The position numbers were made by a program, and so were the translations under genes. From Streptomyces sp. HNM0574 (GTDB taxonomy: Bacteria > Actinomycetota > Actinomycetes > Streptomycetales > Streptomycetaceae): a stretch of 64,000 nucleotides of DNA. Every line of letters starts with the position of its first letter. The stretch's first letter is position 1. The stretch is from positions 149,190 to 213,189 of the forward strand of contig NZ_JAASAH010000011.1 in assembly GCF_012726235.1 (NCBI RefSeq), read 5' to 3'. Positions 48,222 through 55,623 of the stretch are shown piece by piece. Below the pieces are notes generated by a model that did no database searches, was not told the DNA's origin, and saw nothing but the letters and a program-made list of their open reading frames with translations.

Positions 48222-48896
48222 GTGGCCGGGAAGACGGTGGCCGAGGTGACGGCCGAGCTGGCGGAGCTGGAGGACCCGAAGGTCCGCGCCGTGAACGCGC
48301 GGCACGGGGACGACCACGGGGTGAAGCTCGGCGAACTGCGCGCGCTCGCCAGGCGGTTGAAGACCCAGCAGGACCTCGCGCGGCAGCTGTGGGCCACGGG
48401 CGATTCCGCCGCGCGGCTGCTGGCGCTGCTGATCTGCCGCCCGAAGGCGTTCACGCGGGACGAGCTGGACGCGATGCTGCGCGAGGCGGGCACGCCGAAG
48501 GTGCACGACTGGCTGCTGAGCCAGGTGGTGCGGAAGAGCCCGCACGCCGAGGAGCTGCGGCTCGCCTGGACGGCGGACCCGGACCTGGTGGTCGCGAGCG
48601 CCGGCTGGGAACTGACGGCGGAACGCGTGGCGAAGCGGCCCGAGGGGCTCGACCTCGCGGGCCTGCTCGACGTCGTCGAGGCGGAGATGAAGGAGGCGCC
48701 CGATCGCCTGCAGTGGTCCATGAACCACTGCCTGGCCCGGATCGGGATCGAACACCCGGAGCACCGCGCCCGCGCACTCGCCATCGGCGAGCGCCTGGGG
48801 GTACTCAAGGACTACCCGACGTCCCCCGGCTGCACGTCCCCGTACGCGCCCGTCTGGATCACCGAACTGGTCCGCCGCAGGGACGACACCACGTAG
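48222..48896 (+). CDS. AlkD-like DNA alkylation repair protein (HEAT-repeat)
   Basis: 224 residues of predicted helical repeats: VAEVTAELAELEDPKVRAVN, GVKLGELRALARRLKTQQ, LARQLWATGDSAARLLALLI and so on to LQWSMNHCLARIGIEHPEHRARALAIGERL. The pattern ALAxxLWxTGxxEAR-like and the Trp/Asn/His in QWSMNHCLARIGIE match the AlkD branch of ALK/HEAT glycosylases that excise N3/N7-alkylpurines. Some members have lost activity, and I cannot confirm the catalytic Asp. GTG 48222 has GGAGGCC upstream. It is divergent from tetR and convergent with the phosphoesterase, with a terminator between. Confidence 0.82.
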   Translation: MAGKTVAEVTAELAELEDPKVRAVNARHGDDHGVKLGELRALARRLKTQQDLARQLWATGDSAARLLALLICRPKAFTRDELDAMLREAGTPKVHDWLLSQVVRKSPHAEELRLAWTADPDLVVASAGWELTAERVAKRPEGLDLAGLLDVVEAEMKEAPDRLQWSMNHCLARIGIEHPEHRARALAIGERLGVLKDYPTSPGCTSPYAPVWITELVRRRDDTT

Positions 48897-48922
48897 CCCG
48901 CCGGGGCCCGAACTCCCCCGTG

Positions 48923-48951
48923 GGCGCCGCCCGTCGGGCCGGGGCGGCGCC
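48923..48951. terminator. Hairpin terminator between convergent genes
   Basis: GGCGCCGCCC / GGGCGGCGCC, perfect 10-bp stem with a 9-base loop between the AlkD-like and phosphoesterase stops. Confidence 0.75.
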
Positions 48952-48959
48952 GGGAGGGG

Positions 48960-50036
48960 TCAGTCGGTGAGGCTGTCCGTGCGGACGTGACGGTAGGCGT
49001 GCGTGTACGCGGAGGTGTCCGCGTCGACGGTGTACGCGTCCGTGACGACCCGGCCCGCGTCGATCGAGAGCATCATGAAGCCGAGCGTGTCGTACGCCTC
49101 CCAGAACGCCTTGTTCTCCGGGGTGGCGGACTTGCCCTTCTTCTTCCCGGCGGCGCCGCAGACGATCTGCTGGGTGCCCCGGTACTCGTCGGCGGTGTCC
49201 AGGATCTGGAGGGTGTGGTCGTGCCCGGCGAGCAGGAACTCGGCCTTCCCGCAGACCACTTCCTCGTACAGCTTCTTGACGTGTTTGCCGCTCATGTAGT
49301 CGCCGCAGCTGATGCCCTCGTAGTTGCCCGCGTTGCCGTGCGTGCCGTTGTTGCGCAGTGGGTGGTGGGCGAAGACGAACTTCCAGCGGGCGCGGGAGGC
49401 GGCCAGCGACTCCGCCAGCCAGTCCCGCTGCCGGCGCGCGAACGGTCCGTCCCAGTGGTACTCGGGGTCGGTCTGGAGGACGTACGAGGACAGCGGCGTG
49501 GTGTCGATGCCGAAGAACTCGACGACGGGGTCCTTCTGCGGTATCGCCACGGAGTAGTACCTGGAGGGCATGTACCAGCGGGCCGAGTGCTGGTGGTACT
49601 CCACCTCGTGGTCGCCCCGGGTGGGACGGCCGCCGCTGCCGGGGAAGATGCCGCTGGTGTCGTGGTTGCCGAGGACCATCAGCCAGGGGACGTCGATGCC
49701 CTCGTTCGGCGCCTCGAACTTCGAGATGAACTCGTCGTCCATCACGTCTTCCGGGCCGTTCTCGTAGATGTTGTCGCCCAGGCCGACGGCGAGGTCGACG
49801 CCCCGGTCCCGGCACAGCTTCCGCGCGGCGGCCGCGACCGCGTACTGCTCCCGCGTGCCCGTGCCCGCGTCGCCCGTGAGCAGTACCTTCAGCTCCGGCT
49901 TGTCGGGTACCGGGAACTTGGTCACGCCGTTCTCGGCCGCCACCGCCTGCCCTCCGAACGCGCCGAAGGCGGCCGCCGTACCCACGCCGCCGACGCCCGC
50001 CAGCATCGCGCGCCTGCTGATTCCCTGATCCCGCAT
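48960..50036 (-). CDS. Tat-exported metallophosphoesterase
   Basis: 358 residues. A Tat signal (SRRAMLAGVGGVGTAAAFGA) leads to a calcineurin-like phosphoesterase with metal motifs LLTGDAGTG, VGLGDNIYENG, VLGNHDTSG, FVFAHHPLR and LLAGHDHTLQ. The spacing is that of purple-acid-phosphatase-like enzymes, and a Tyr-containing GDNIYENG supports it. It would hydrolyse phosphomonoesters outside the cell and give phosphate. Start ATG 50036 with CAGGGG upstream. The PhoP box was not recognised upstream; instead a perfect palindrome lies in the shared promoter region with the reductase gene. Confidence 0.92.
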   Translation of the reverse strand: MRDQGISRRAMLAGVGGVGTAAAFGAFGGQAVAAENGVTKFPVPDKPELKVLLTGDAGTGTREQYAVAAAARKLCRDRGVDLAVGLGDNIYENGPEDVMDDEFISKFEAPNEGIDVPWLMVLGNHDTSGIFPGSGGRPTRGDHEVEYHQHSARWYMPSRYYSVAIPQKDPVVEFFGIDTTPLSSYVLQTDPEYHWDGPFARRQRDWLAESLAASRARWKFVFAHHPLRNNGTHGNAGNYEGISCGDYMSGKHVKKLYEEVVCGKAEFLLAGHDHTLQILDTADEYRGTQQIVCGAAGKKKGKSATPENKAFWEAYDTLGFMMLSIDAGRVVTDAYTVDADTSAYTHAYRHVRTDSLTD

Positions 50037-50107
50037 CCCCTGAACCCTGACCCTTCGTCGTCGCTCGTCGCACAGATGATCCCGTCAAGGTAAACGCAGT
50101 CGGGCCG

Positions 50108-50125
50108 TACCGATACGCCTCGGTA
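50108..50125. promoter_or_regulatory. Candidate operator in a divergent promoter
   Basis: TACCGA-TACGCC-TCGGTA, an inverted repeat with perfect 6-bp arms, between the phosphoesterase (start 50036) and the old-yellow-enzyme gene (start 50258). Similar boxes are bound by redox or quinone-sensing repressors in other bacteria, but no regulator gene is adjacent. Confidence 0.45.
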
Positions 50126-50257
50126 ACTTCGACGAGGAATCCGTCCCACCCCGGCCGGAATCCGCCCCCTCAGATCTGACTGCCCGTAGGTGGAATACCG
50201 GACCGTGGCGATTGTTGAACTGCCTGAAAGATGTACGCAGTACAGCAAGGAGTTGGC

Positions 50258-51316
50258 ATGTCGCCGCTGTCCCAGCCGCTCAATCTCGGGGCCCTGACCC
50301 TGCCGAACCGCGCCGTGATGGCGCCGCTGACCCGGTCCCGCGCGAGTGAGGGCCGGGTGCCGAACGCGCTGATGGCCGAGTACTACGGGCAGCGCTCCGG
50401 GGCGGGCCTGATCATCAGCGAGGCCACCTCCGTCTCCCCGATGGCCATCGGGTACCCGAACACGCCGGGCATCTGGAACGACGAGCAGACCGAGGCGTGG
50501 AAGCAGGTCACCGAGACGGTGCACGCCAAGGGCGGCCGGATCTTCCTGCAGCTGTGGCACGTCGGCCGCATCTCCGACCCGGTGTACCTGGGCGGCGAAC
50601 TGCCGCTCGCGCCCAGCGCGGTGGCCGCCGAGGGGCACGTGCGGCTGCTGCGTCCGAAGCGCCAGCACCCGGTGCCGCGCGCACTGGAGACGGAGGAGAT
50701 AGCGGGCGTGGTCGAGGAGTTCCGGCGCGGCGCCGAGAACGCCAAGCGCGCCGGGTTCGACGGCGTCGAGCTGCACGCCGCGAACGGGTACCTCATCGAC
50801 TCGTTCCTCCAGGACGCCTCCAACCACCGCACCGACGAGTACGGCGGCACCGTCGAGAACCGCGCCCGGTTCCTGCTGGAGATCACGGACGCGGTGGCGT
50901 CCGTGTGGGGCGGGGAGCGGGTCGGCGTGCACCTGGCGCCGCGCGGTGACCAGCACAGCATGGGCGACAGCGACCCCAAGTCGCTGTTCCTGCACGTCGC
51001 CGAGGAGCTCGGCAGGCGTGACGTGGCGTTCCTCTGCCTCCGGGAGTACGAGGGGGAGGACAGCCTGCTCCCGCACATCAAGGAGGCGTTCGGCGGCCCG
51101 GTCATCGCCAACGAGGAGATGACGCCGGAGTCCGCGCGCCGGCTTGTCTCCGAGGGTGTCGCCGACGCCGTCGCCTGGGGCGAGGACTACATCGCCACGC
51201 CGGACCTGGCCGAGCGTCTCGCCTCGGGCACGCCGTTCAACACCCGTAACCCCGAGACCTATTACGCGGAGGGCGCGCTCGGGTACACCGACTACCCGTT
51301 CGCGGACGCGCGCTGA
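50258..51316 (+). CDS. Old yellow enzyme-type alkene reductase
   Basis: 352 residues, an FMN TIM barrel. Hallmarks: LPNRAVMAPLTRSRA, QLWHVGRIS, GFDGVELHAANGYLIDSFLQ (His-x-x-Asn pair that positions the enone oxygen) and RTDEYGGTVENRARF. These enzymes reduce electrophilic alkenes, quinones and nitro compounds with NADPH, a detoxification job. ATG 50258 has AAGGAG six bases upstream. A palindromic operator candidate sits about 130 bases before it. A perfect 12-bp terminator follows the stop. Confidence 0.93.
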   Translation: MSPLSQPLNLGALTLPNRAVMAPLTRSRASEGRVPNALMAEYYGQRSGAGLIISEATSVSPMAIGYPNTPGIWNDEQTEAWKQVTETVHAKGGRIFLQLWHVGRISDPVYLGGELPLAPSAVAAEGHVRLLRPKRQHPVPRALETEEIAGVVEEFRRGAENAKRAGFDGVELHAANGYLIDSFLQDASNHRTDEYGGTVENRARFLLEITDAVASVWGGERVGVHLAPRGDQHSMGDSDPKSLFLHVAEELGRRDVAFLCLREYEGEDSLLPHIKEAFGGPVIANEEMTPESARRLVSEGVADAVAWGEDYIATPDLAERLASGTPFNTRNPETYYAEGALGYTDYPFADAR

Positions 51317-51322
51317 TCCCCC

Positions 51323-51352
51323 GCCCGCCCGGCCCCGCGCGGCCGGGCGGGC
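51323..51352. terminator. Hairpin terminator between convergent genes
   Basis: GCCCGCCCGGCC / GGCCGGGCGGGC, perfect 12-bp stem with a 6-base loop, 7 bases after the reductase stop and before the convergent acetyltransferase stop. Confidence 0.8.
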
Positions 51353-51364
51353 GCCCGTCCCTGC

Positions 51365-51928
51365 TCAGGGGCAGGGCCTGCTCATGAAGAGTGCCTGCTC
51401 GCCCTCGGATCCGGTGCCGAGGTAGAGGCTGGTGTCCAGCCCGCAGAAGGCGAAGCCCATCCGCCGGTAGGCGCGGATCGCGGGGGCGTTGACGCTGGAG
51501 ACCTCCAGCCAGAGATGCCCCGCCTCCCGCTCCCGCCCGAACTCCACCGCACGGTCCAGCAGCGCCCGGCCCACGCCCCGGCCCCGGTGCTCCGGCGCCA
51601 CCTCGATGTCCTCGACGGTCACCCGCCGGTTCCACGCCGCGTACGTCAGGGAGATGAACCCGGCGACGCGTCCCTCCTCCGGGTCGAGGGCGACGAACAC
51701 GGCGGTGTCCCCGTCGTCGTCCCCCTCCCCCTCCCCCGGCTCCTCCTCCGGGAAGACCTTGGTCAGGGGCGGGTCCACCGGGACCTCCGTGAGGGTGAAT
51801 CCCGCGTCCGTGGCCTCCACCCGGAAGACGGTTCCGGTAGTGAAGGAACTGTCTACGGCCTCGATGGACTTCTCGTCCTCGGGGCCCGCGGTGCGCAACT
51901 CGTATGCCGGGTAACGGGTGTTCGCCAT
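51365..51928 (-). CDS. Streptothricin acetyltransferase-like GNAT protein
   Basis: 187 residues. The sequence resembles the streptothricin acetyltransferase of producers over its full length: SFTTGTVFRVEATDAGF, VPVDPPLTKVFPEEEP, an acidic Asp/Glu-rich loop, AGFISLTYAAWNRRVTVEDI, the acetyl-CoA loop APEHRGRGVGRALL, and GHLWLEVSSVNAPAIRAYRRMGFAFCGLD. It would N-acetylate the beta-lysine amino group of streptothricin, a resistance reaction. ATG 51928 is chosen over GTG 51934; no ribosome binding site is evident, so it may be leaderless. No streptothricin synthesis genes occur in the window, so it is likely an orphan resistance gene. Confidence 0.85.
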   Translation of the reverse strand: MANTRYPAYELRTAGPEDEKSIEAVDSSFTTGTVFRVEATDAGFTLTEVPVDPPLTKVFPEEEPGEGEGDDDGDTAVFVALDPEEGRVAGFISLTYAAWNRRVTVEDIEVAPEHRGRGVGRALLDRAVEFGREREAGHLWLEVSSVNAPAIRAYRRMGFAFCGLDTSLYLGTGSEGEQALFMSRPCP

Positions 51929-51967
51929 GATCACAGGTTACGGAACGCCAGGACACAGGGGGACAGC

Positions 51968-52633
51968 ATGACGGAGCAGCACCCGCGGCCCGCGGACAGC
52001 AGGGACATGTTCGCGGTCCACACCATGTTCCGGCGCGAGTTCGGCGCGCTGCCCGCGCTGATCCGCGGTGTGGCGGCGGACGACCGGGCGCGCGCCCGGA
52101 CCGTCGCCGAGCACGTCGACCTGGTGGTCGGCCTGCTGCACGTGCACCACCGCAGCGAGGACGAGCACTGCTGGCCCAAGCTGGCGAGCCGGGGCCCGGA
52201 GGACGTGGCGCCCCTGGTCGACCTGATGCGCTCCCAGCACCGGACGGTCGACGCGGCGCTGACCGAGACGGAGCAGCGCACCGCCCGCTGGCGGAGCACG
52301 GCGACGGCGGCGGACCGCGAGGCGCTGGCCGGCACCGTCGACGGGCTGCTGCCGCCGCTCGGCGAGCATCTCGCCGCCGAGGAGGCGCAGTTGCTCCCGC
52401 TCATCGACCGGCACCTGACCGCCGGGGAGTGGGCCGAGGTCGGCAGCAAGGCCCTGGGCACCATGCCGCGCGGAAGCTTGCCCGTGCTGTTCGGGATGCT
52501 CTTGCAGGAGGCCACGGACGAGGAGCGCGCCCTCCTCCGGGAAGCCGCCGGCGCCCCCGTCTTCGCGGTGATGTCCCGGCTCGGCCCGGTCGCCGCGCGG
52601 CGCTACCGGCGCAGGGTGTTCGCCTCGGGGTGA
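51968..52633 (+). CDS. Hemerythrin-like (HHE cation-binding) protein
   Basis: 221 residues, a four-helix bundle with His/Glu pairs: FAVHTMFRREFGALPALI, LLHVHHRSEDEHCWPKL, MRSQHRTVDAALTETEQR and LGEHLAAEEAQLLPLIDRHL. These are diiron-site positions of the HHE family, which bind oxygen, nitric oxide or metals. The last third is helical and ends in a basic patch (RYRRRVF). ATG 51968 has GGGGGACAGC upstream. It is divergent from the acetyltransferase with only 39 bases between the starts, so the promoters overlap. Confidence 0.88.
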   Translation: MTEQHPRPADSRDMFAVHTMFRREFGALPALIRGVAADDRARARTVAEHVDLVVGLLHVHHRSEDEHCWPKLASRGPEDVAPLVDLMRSQHRTVDAALTETEQRTARWRSTATAADREALAGTVDGLLPPLGEHLAAEEAQLLPLIDRHLTAGEWAEVGSKALGTMPRGSLPVLFGMLLQEATDEERALLREAAGAPVFAVMSRLGPVAARRYRRRVFASG

Positions 52634-52664
52634 GATTCCGCGGCCGGTTCGGGTGCCGGAAAAA

Positions 52665-52685
52665 GGGTGACGCAGGTTGTCACCC
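52665..52685. promoter_or_regulatory. Candidate WYL-regulator operator
   Basis: GGGTGAC-GCAGGTT-GTCACCC, perfect 7-bp arms and 7-base spacer, 20 bases before the SDR start. The WYL regulator encoded tail-to-tail with this SDR is the likely binder. Confidence 0.6.
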
Positions 52686-52705
52686 TTGGCGTGCACCGTG
52701 GTGGT

Positions 52706-53665
52706 ATGGACAAGGAACAGCACGCTCAGCACCCCGGTCAGGCAGGCCCGCTCGCCGGGCGGATCGCTCTCGTCGCCGGGGCCACGCGCGGGGCCGGACG
52801 GGCGCTGGCCGTCGAGCTCGGCCGCGCCGGCGCCACCGTGTACGTCACCGGGCGTACGACCCGCGCAGGAGTCAGCGAGGTCGGACGGAGCACGGAAACC
52901 ATCGAGGAGACCGCGGAGTTGGTCACGGCGGCGGGCGGCGTCGGCGTCGCCGTCCCCACGGACCATCTCCAGGAGGATCAGGTACGCGGTCTCGTGGAGC
53001 GGATCGACCGCGAGCAGGGACGGCTCGACATTCTCGTCAACGACCTGTGGGGCGGCGAGCACCTGCTCGTGGACTCGGTCTTCGGCAAGAAGAGCTGGGA
53101 GACGCCGCTCGCCGACGGGCTGCGCATCCTGGAGCTCGGGGTCCGCTCGCACGTGATCACCGCGGCGCTCGCGCTCCCGCTGCTGATCCGCTCCGAGGGT
53201 CCGCTGCACATCGAAGTCACCGACGGTACGGCGGAGTTCAACCGTCGCTACCGCGAGAACCTCTACTACGACCTCGCCAAGAACGCCCCGATCCGGATCG
53301 CCTTCGGGCTGAGCCAGGAACTGGCGGAGTACGGGGGCACCGCCGTCGCCGTCACCCCGGGCTTCCTGCGCTCGGAGCAGATGCTCGCCCACTTCGGCGT
53401 ACGGGAGGAGAACTGGCGCGACGCCGTCGCACAGGAACCGGCCTTCGCCCTCGCCGAGTCGCCGCACTACCTCGCCCGCGCGGTCGCCGCGCTGGCCGCC
53501 GACCCGGACCGGGCCGGCCGGTGGGCCGGCAGGTCGACCTCCAGCGCGGAGCTGGCGCAGGTCTACGGCGTGCGGGACGTGGACGGCAGCCGGCCGGACT
53601 TCTGGAGGTACTACGAGGAGGTCGTCGTCGGCGGAAAGGACTACGCGGCGGAGGACTACCGCTGA
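52706..53665 (+). CDS. SDR-family oxidoreductase under WYL control
   Basis: 319 residues. Rossmann motif VAGATRGAGRALAVEL; the NNAG position is changed to LVNDLWGGEHLL, and the catalytic Tyr/Lys are in LYYDLAKNAP. The ENLYYDLAKNA and LRSEQMLAHFGV segments identify the SDR subgroup often found with YafY/WYL regulators in Streptomyces. Substrate unknown. ATG 52706 lacks a strong ribosome binding site and the promoter with the operator is close, so the transcript leader is short. It overlaps the convergent regulator gene by 10 bases at the 3' ends. Confidence 0.88.
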   Translation: MDKEQHAQHPGQAGPLAGRIALVAGATRGAGRALAVELGRAGATVYVTGRTTRAGVSEVGRSTETIEETAELVTAAGGVGVAVPTDHLQEDQVRGLVERIDREQGRLDILVNDLWGGEHLLVDSVFGKKSWETPLADGLRILELGVRSHVITAALALPLLIRSEGPLHIEVTDGTAEFNRRYRENLYYDLAKNAPIRIAFGLSQELAEYGGTAVAVTPGFLRSEQMLAHFGVREENWRDAVAQEPAFALAESPHYLARAVAALAADPDRAGRWAGRSTSSAELAQVYGVRDVDGSRPDFWRYYEEVVVGGKDYAAEDYR

Positions 53666-54693
53666 TCGTCCGCCGGCTCCGTCCCGTACAGGGCGGTGAG
53701 GGCCCTCGCGTGCTCGCGGAAGCGGGTACGCAGGGCCGGCGGGGCCAGCACTTCCACGTCCGCGCCCAGCCGGGACAGCTGATCGAAGGCGACGTCCTCC
53801 GACTCCACCGGAAGTCGCAGGGTGACGCGCCCGTCGGCGTCCGGCGCGGGTACGTGGGCCAGTGCCTCGTCGGCGCCGGCCCGGTCCGTCACCGCGGGCA
53901 GCCGGCGGAGTCCGCGTGCGGTGAGCCGTACGGTCACGGCCGTGCGCAGCAGGGCCCGGGCGAAGTCCGCGGCGGTCTCCTCCCAGTACGCGGCCAGGTC
54001 GAAGGACGGGTCCCGGGTGAAGGGCCCGTCGGCGCCGGGTGCCGGGTCGAGGGCCGTGACGCGGTCCACGCGGTAGGTGCGCCAGGCCGGGTCCCCGGCT
54101 GCCCGCCGCTCCGGGACGCGGCCGACGACGTACCAGACGCCCGCCTTCAGGACGAGGCCGTGCGGATCCAGCAGCCGGGTCACGGCGCGGGGCGGCGTGC
54201 CGTCCCGGGGCGGCCGCGCGTAGGTCAGCTCGACGGTACGGTCCGCCCACACCGCGCGGGCCAGTTCGGGCAGCAGCTCGGGGGCCGTCGGTTCGCGGAA
54301 CCAGCCGGGGGCGTCGAGGTGGAAGCGGCGTACCGAGGACTCCGCCACCGCGCGCAGGGACGGCAGGAGCGTGGCCGACAGCTTCAGCCGGGCGGTGCTC
54401 GCCGCGTCCGACAGCCCGAGGTCGCGGAGGGCCGTGGGCAGTCCCGAGAGGTAGAGCGTCTCGGCCTCGGTGGGGTGCAGCGTCGTCAGCCGGGTCCGGT
54501 AGCCCGGGGCCAGGTGGTAGCCGCCCGTCCGGCCGAGCTCGGAGCGGACCGGGACGCCGGCCTCCTGCAGCGCCTGCGCGTCCCGGATCACGGTCCGCTC
54601 CGAGACCTCCAGCTCACGGGCGAGGGCGGTGGCGGTCAGGCCGGGGTTCGACTGGACCAGGAGGGCCATCCGGATGAGGCGGGCAGCACGCAT
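53656..54693 (-). CDS. YafY-type HTH/WYL-domain regulator
   Basis: 345 residues. N-terminal helix-turn-helix (LIRMALLVQSNPGLTATALA then LEVSERTVIRDAQALQEAGV), a wing (GRTGGYHL), and the WYL domain with RTVELTYARPPRDGTPPRAV and VLKAGVWYVVGRVPERRA (VWYVVG being the WYL variant), followed by a WCX-type C-terminus. WYL proteins are ligand-sensing activators or repressors. Its 3' end overlaps that of the SDR gene, whose promoter carries a clean palindrome. ATG 54693 follows GGGGG. The frame is open upstream but into the neighbouring SDR gene. Confidence 0.9.
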   Translation of the reverse strand: MRAARLIRMALLVQSNPGLTATALARELEVSERTVIRDAQALQEAGVPVRSELGRTGGYHLAPGYRTRLTTLHPTEAETLYLSGLPTALRDLGLSDAASTARLKLSATLLPSLRAVAESSVRRFHLDAPGWFREPTAPELLPELARAVWADRTVELTYARPPRDGTPPRAVTRLLDPHGLVLKAGVWYVVGRVPERRAAGDPAWRTYRVDRVTALDPAPGADGPFTRDPSFDLAAYWEETAADFARALLRTAVTVRLTARGLRRLPAVTDRAGADEALAHVPAPDADGRVTLRLPVESEDVAFDQLSRLGADVEVLAPPALRTRFREHARALTALYGTEPADDQR

Positions 54694-54755
54694 CCCCCGA
54701 TCATCGCGGGTCCGGGGGCGTCTGCGCACCGCGGGCGCCCCCGGGGCCCGGTGGG

Positions 54756-55532
54756 TCACCAGGGCATGGCCACGCCGCCGTTGGGGCGGAGGATCTGGCC
54801 GGTGGTGAACGCGGAGGCGTCGGTGGCGAAGTGCAGGACGGCCTGGGCGATCTCCTCCGGTTCGCCGACCCGGCCGAGCGGGGACGTCCGGGCCATCGCG
54901 GCTTCGGTCTGCCGCTGCTCGTCGGCGCTGTTCCGCTCGGTCATGGGCGTGCGGATCCAGCCGGGGGCGACGCAGTTGACGCGGATGCCGTGCGCGCCGG
55001 CCTCGGTGGCGAGGGTGCGGGTGAGCTGGACGACGGCGGCCTTGGCCGCGCTGTAGCAGAGCAGGCCGGGGGCGGCCGCGTCGACGGCGCCGGAGGCCAT
55101 GGTGACGATGCTGCCCCGGGTGCCCGTCCCGATCATGCTGCGCGCGGCGGCCTGGCACGTGCGCAGCACGCCCTTGAAGTTGACGTCCAGCACCCGGTCC
55201 AGGTCCGCCTCCTCGGTCTCCAGGACGGTGCTGCGGTGCATGATCCCGGCGACGGCGGCGGCGATGTGCAGCGCGCCCCCGGTGCGGGCGGCCGCCTCGA
55301 CGGCGTCCCGTACGGCCGCCGGGTCGGTCACGTCGGTGGTGCGCGGGTGGGCCGTGCCGCCGTCCGCCGTGACGAGCGCGGCCGTCTCCTCGACGCCCTC
55401 GGCGTCCCGGTCCACGCAGTGCACGGCGGCACCGGCCCGGGCGAGCAGCTGCGCGGTGGCCCGTCCGATGCCGCCGGCCGCGCCGGTGACCAGGGCGGTG
55501 CGGCCGGTGAGGTCGTACGCCGGAAGTGTCAT
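54756..55532 (-). CDS. SDR-family NAD(P)-dependent oxidoreductase
   Basis: 258 residues. TGAAGGIGRATAQLL (cofactor loop), HCVDRDAEGVEETA with the Asp that favours NAD, AAAVAGIMHRSTVLETEEAD in place of NNAG, catalytic Ser in TMASGAVDAAAPG and YxxxK in CYSAAKAAV, then VNCVAPGWIRTPM and TGQILRPNGGVAMPW. It looks like a glucose/3-oxoacyl-type SDR of unknown substrate. ATG 55532 is used. It lies 62 bases upstream of the WYL gene on the same strand and may share its transcript, although the CIS operon also reads in this direction, ending 91 bases before it. Confidence 0.9.
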   Translation of the reverse strand: MTLPAYDLTGRTALVTGAAGGIGRATAQLLARAGAAVHCVDRDAEGVEETAALVTADGGTAHPRTTDVTDPAAVRDAVEAAARTGGALHIAAAVAGIMHRSTVLETEEADLDRVLDVNFKGVLRTCQAAARSMIGTGTRGSIVTMASGAVDAAAPGLLCYSAAKAAVVQLTRTLATEAGAHGIRVNCVAPGWIRTPMTERNSADEQRQTEAAMARTSPLGRVGEPEEIAQAVLHFATDASAFTTGQILRPNGGVAMPW

Positions 55533-55623
55533 GCCGGACGACGCTACGGAGACACCTGACGCCCCGTCAATTGTCGTGCATGGGCACCGTGGTCGTACGG
55601 GGAGGAGCACCGGCCGTCCGCTC

